The translations under genes were made by a program, and so were the position numbers. A stretch of DNA of 35,244 nt, from assembly GCA_031963005.1 (NCBI GenBank), contig JASSUL010000016.1, positions 1-35,244 of the forward strand. Reading direction: 5' to 3'. The DNA is from JASSUD01 sp031963005. Its GTDB lineage: Bacteria; Pseudomonadota; Gammaproteobacteria; Burkholderiales; Burkholderiaceae. A model generated the notes under the pieces. The model worked only from the letters and a program-made list of their open reading frames with translations. It did not search any database and had not been told where the DNA came from. Of this stretch, positions 34,730 through 35,244 are shown piece by piece (within the stretch, counting starts at the first letter, position 1; each line of letters begins with the position of its first letter).

Positions 34730-34907
34730 AGGCACCTGAAAGTTCGGCTCAAAAGCCCAGAAATTTAATGCTTGATTGAAACAAGCCAGAGATTTGCGCC
34801 GCTTGCTTACTTAAGGAAACGCTGAATAATTCAGTAAGCCCCGAGTTAGAAAGATAGAAGCCTGAAAAAGGCTTTTCTAAATTGCAAGAAATGGAGAAAT
34901 GGCGGTC
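34730..34907. other. Gap between the ferredoxin relic and IS30
   Basis: No gene. It contains CTGAATAATTCAG (13-bp palindrome near 34830) and a small hairpin, AGCCTGAAAAAGGCT, near 34859 followed by TTTTC. One of these may belong to the IS30 end. The IS end itself is not identified. Confidence 0.4.
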
Positions 34908-35244
34908 TCAAGAATCAAGTGCAACAGGTTTAACCAAATGAACTATCTGTAATTCTTGAGCTAAAGCTTGTTCAAGGGAGAGCCACCCTAGAGTTTGTCG
35001 CGGTCTCCCATTGAGCAATCTGGCGATATCGTTAAGGTAGGTTTGACTGAGCCCAGAGAGATCGATGCCTTTAGGTAAAAATTGGCGAAGTAAACCATTG
35101 GTATTTTCATTACTGCCTCGCTGCCAAGGGGAATGTGGGTCAGCAAACCAAATGTTGATATTCAAATGCTGAGCCAGCTCAACATGACAGGCCATTTCAC
35201 TGCCCCGATCGTAGGTGAGGCTCTCGCGCAAAAAGGCGGAGAGC
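34908..35244 (-). mobile_element. IS30-family transposase, C-terminal part (runs off the window)
   Basis: The frame is open to the window edge, so only the last 112 or so codons are seen. 'LTYDRGSEMACHVELAQHLN', 'FADPHSPWQRGSNENTNGLL' and 'RQFLPKGIDLSGLSQTYLND' are the conserved end of IS30 DDE transposases: the Asp of TYDRG is the second catalytic residue and the Glu of NENTNG the third. The tail ends 'LVKPVALDS'. The 3' inverted repeat of the element should lie between about 34750 and 34907 but I cannot place it securely. Confidence 0.92.

Overview
The window looks like a chromosomal segment of a Burkholderiaceae-related endosymbiont with a decaying, element-rich genome. A Mycoavidus / Candidatus Glomeribacter-type symbiont of fungi is the best guess. 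The basis is beta-proteobacterial core proteins and gene order (ilvB-ilvH-ilvC-psd-pssA-leuA; coxB-coxA-DUF2970-coxC), mixed with eukaryote-like proteins (F-box, ankyrin, WD40, dual-specificity phosphatase), many small inverted-repeat elements and several broken genes. The taxon is an inference from memory of these families; no search was run.

Layout. 1-1.6 kb: a very AT-rich orphan gene and an ISAs1-like transposase remnant. 1.6-8.6 kb: an ArcD-type arginine/ornithine antiporter, an F-box/ankyrin protein, MaeB (malic enzyme fused to a phosphotransacetylase-like domain) and a Cys-based dual-specificity phosphatase. 8.8-13.7 kb: thiL-pgpA-uracil-DNA glycosylase in one direction; facing them a DUF721 (DciA-like) gene, the RNase P RNA gene and pyrC. 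14.4-18.9 kb: cytochrome c oxidase genes coxB (with a fused cytochrome c domain), coxA, a DUF2970 gene and coxC. The Cox11/CtaG gene normally found between coxA and DUF2970 is absent, and a repeat element lies in that gap. 19-24.2 kb: accessory region with an Rpn-like nuclease gene split by a mobile inverted-repeat element, a frameshifted lipoprotein gene, a large F-box-like/pentapeptide/WD40 protein and an orphan antitoxin-like HTH gene. 24.3-31.8 kb, minus strand: branched-chain amino-acid genes ilvB, ilvH, ilvC and leuA interleaved with psd and pssA (phosphatidylethanolamine synthesis), with repeat elements in two of the gaps. 32-35.2 kb: tRNA-Leu(CAG), then structured AT-rich repeats, a coiled-coil gene broken at two homopolymer runs, a truncated dapB, an intact coiled-coil gene, a broken [2Fe-2S] ferredoxin gene and the 3' part of an IS30 transposase.

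Two themes stand out. First, candidate host-directed proteins: two separate F-box-like proteins, one carrying ankyrin repeats and one WD40 repeats (the latter echoing the eukaryotic FBXW architecture), plus a phosphatase with a complete HCxxGxxR loop. Second, short non-autonomous elements (79-254 bp). They have at least four kinds of outer terminal repeats; three of these kinds carry the same hairpin core, which has a 'short' and a 'long' arm version. One insertion can be reversed on paper: removing 142 bp plus one TA restores an uninterrupted 336-codon gene.
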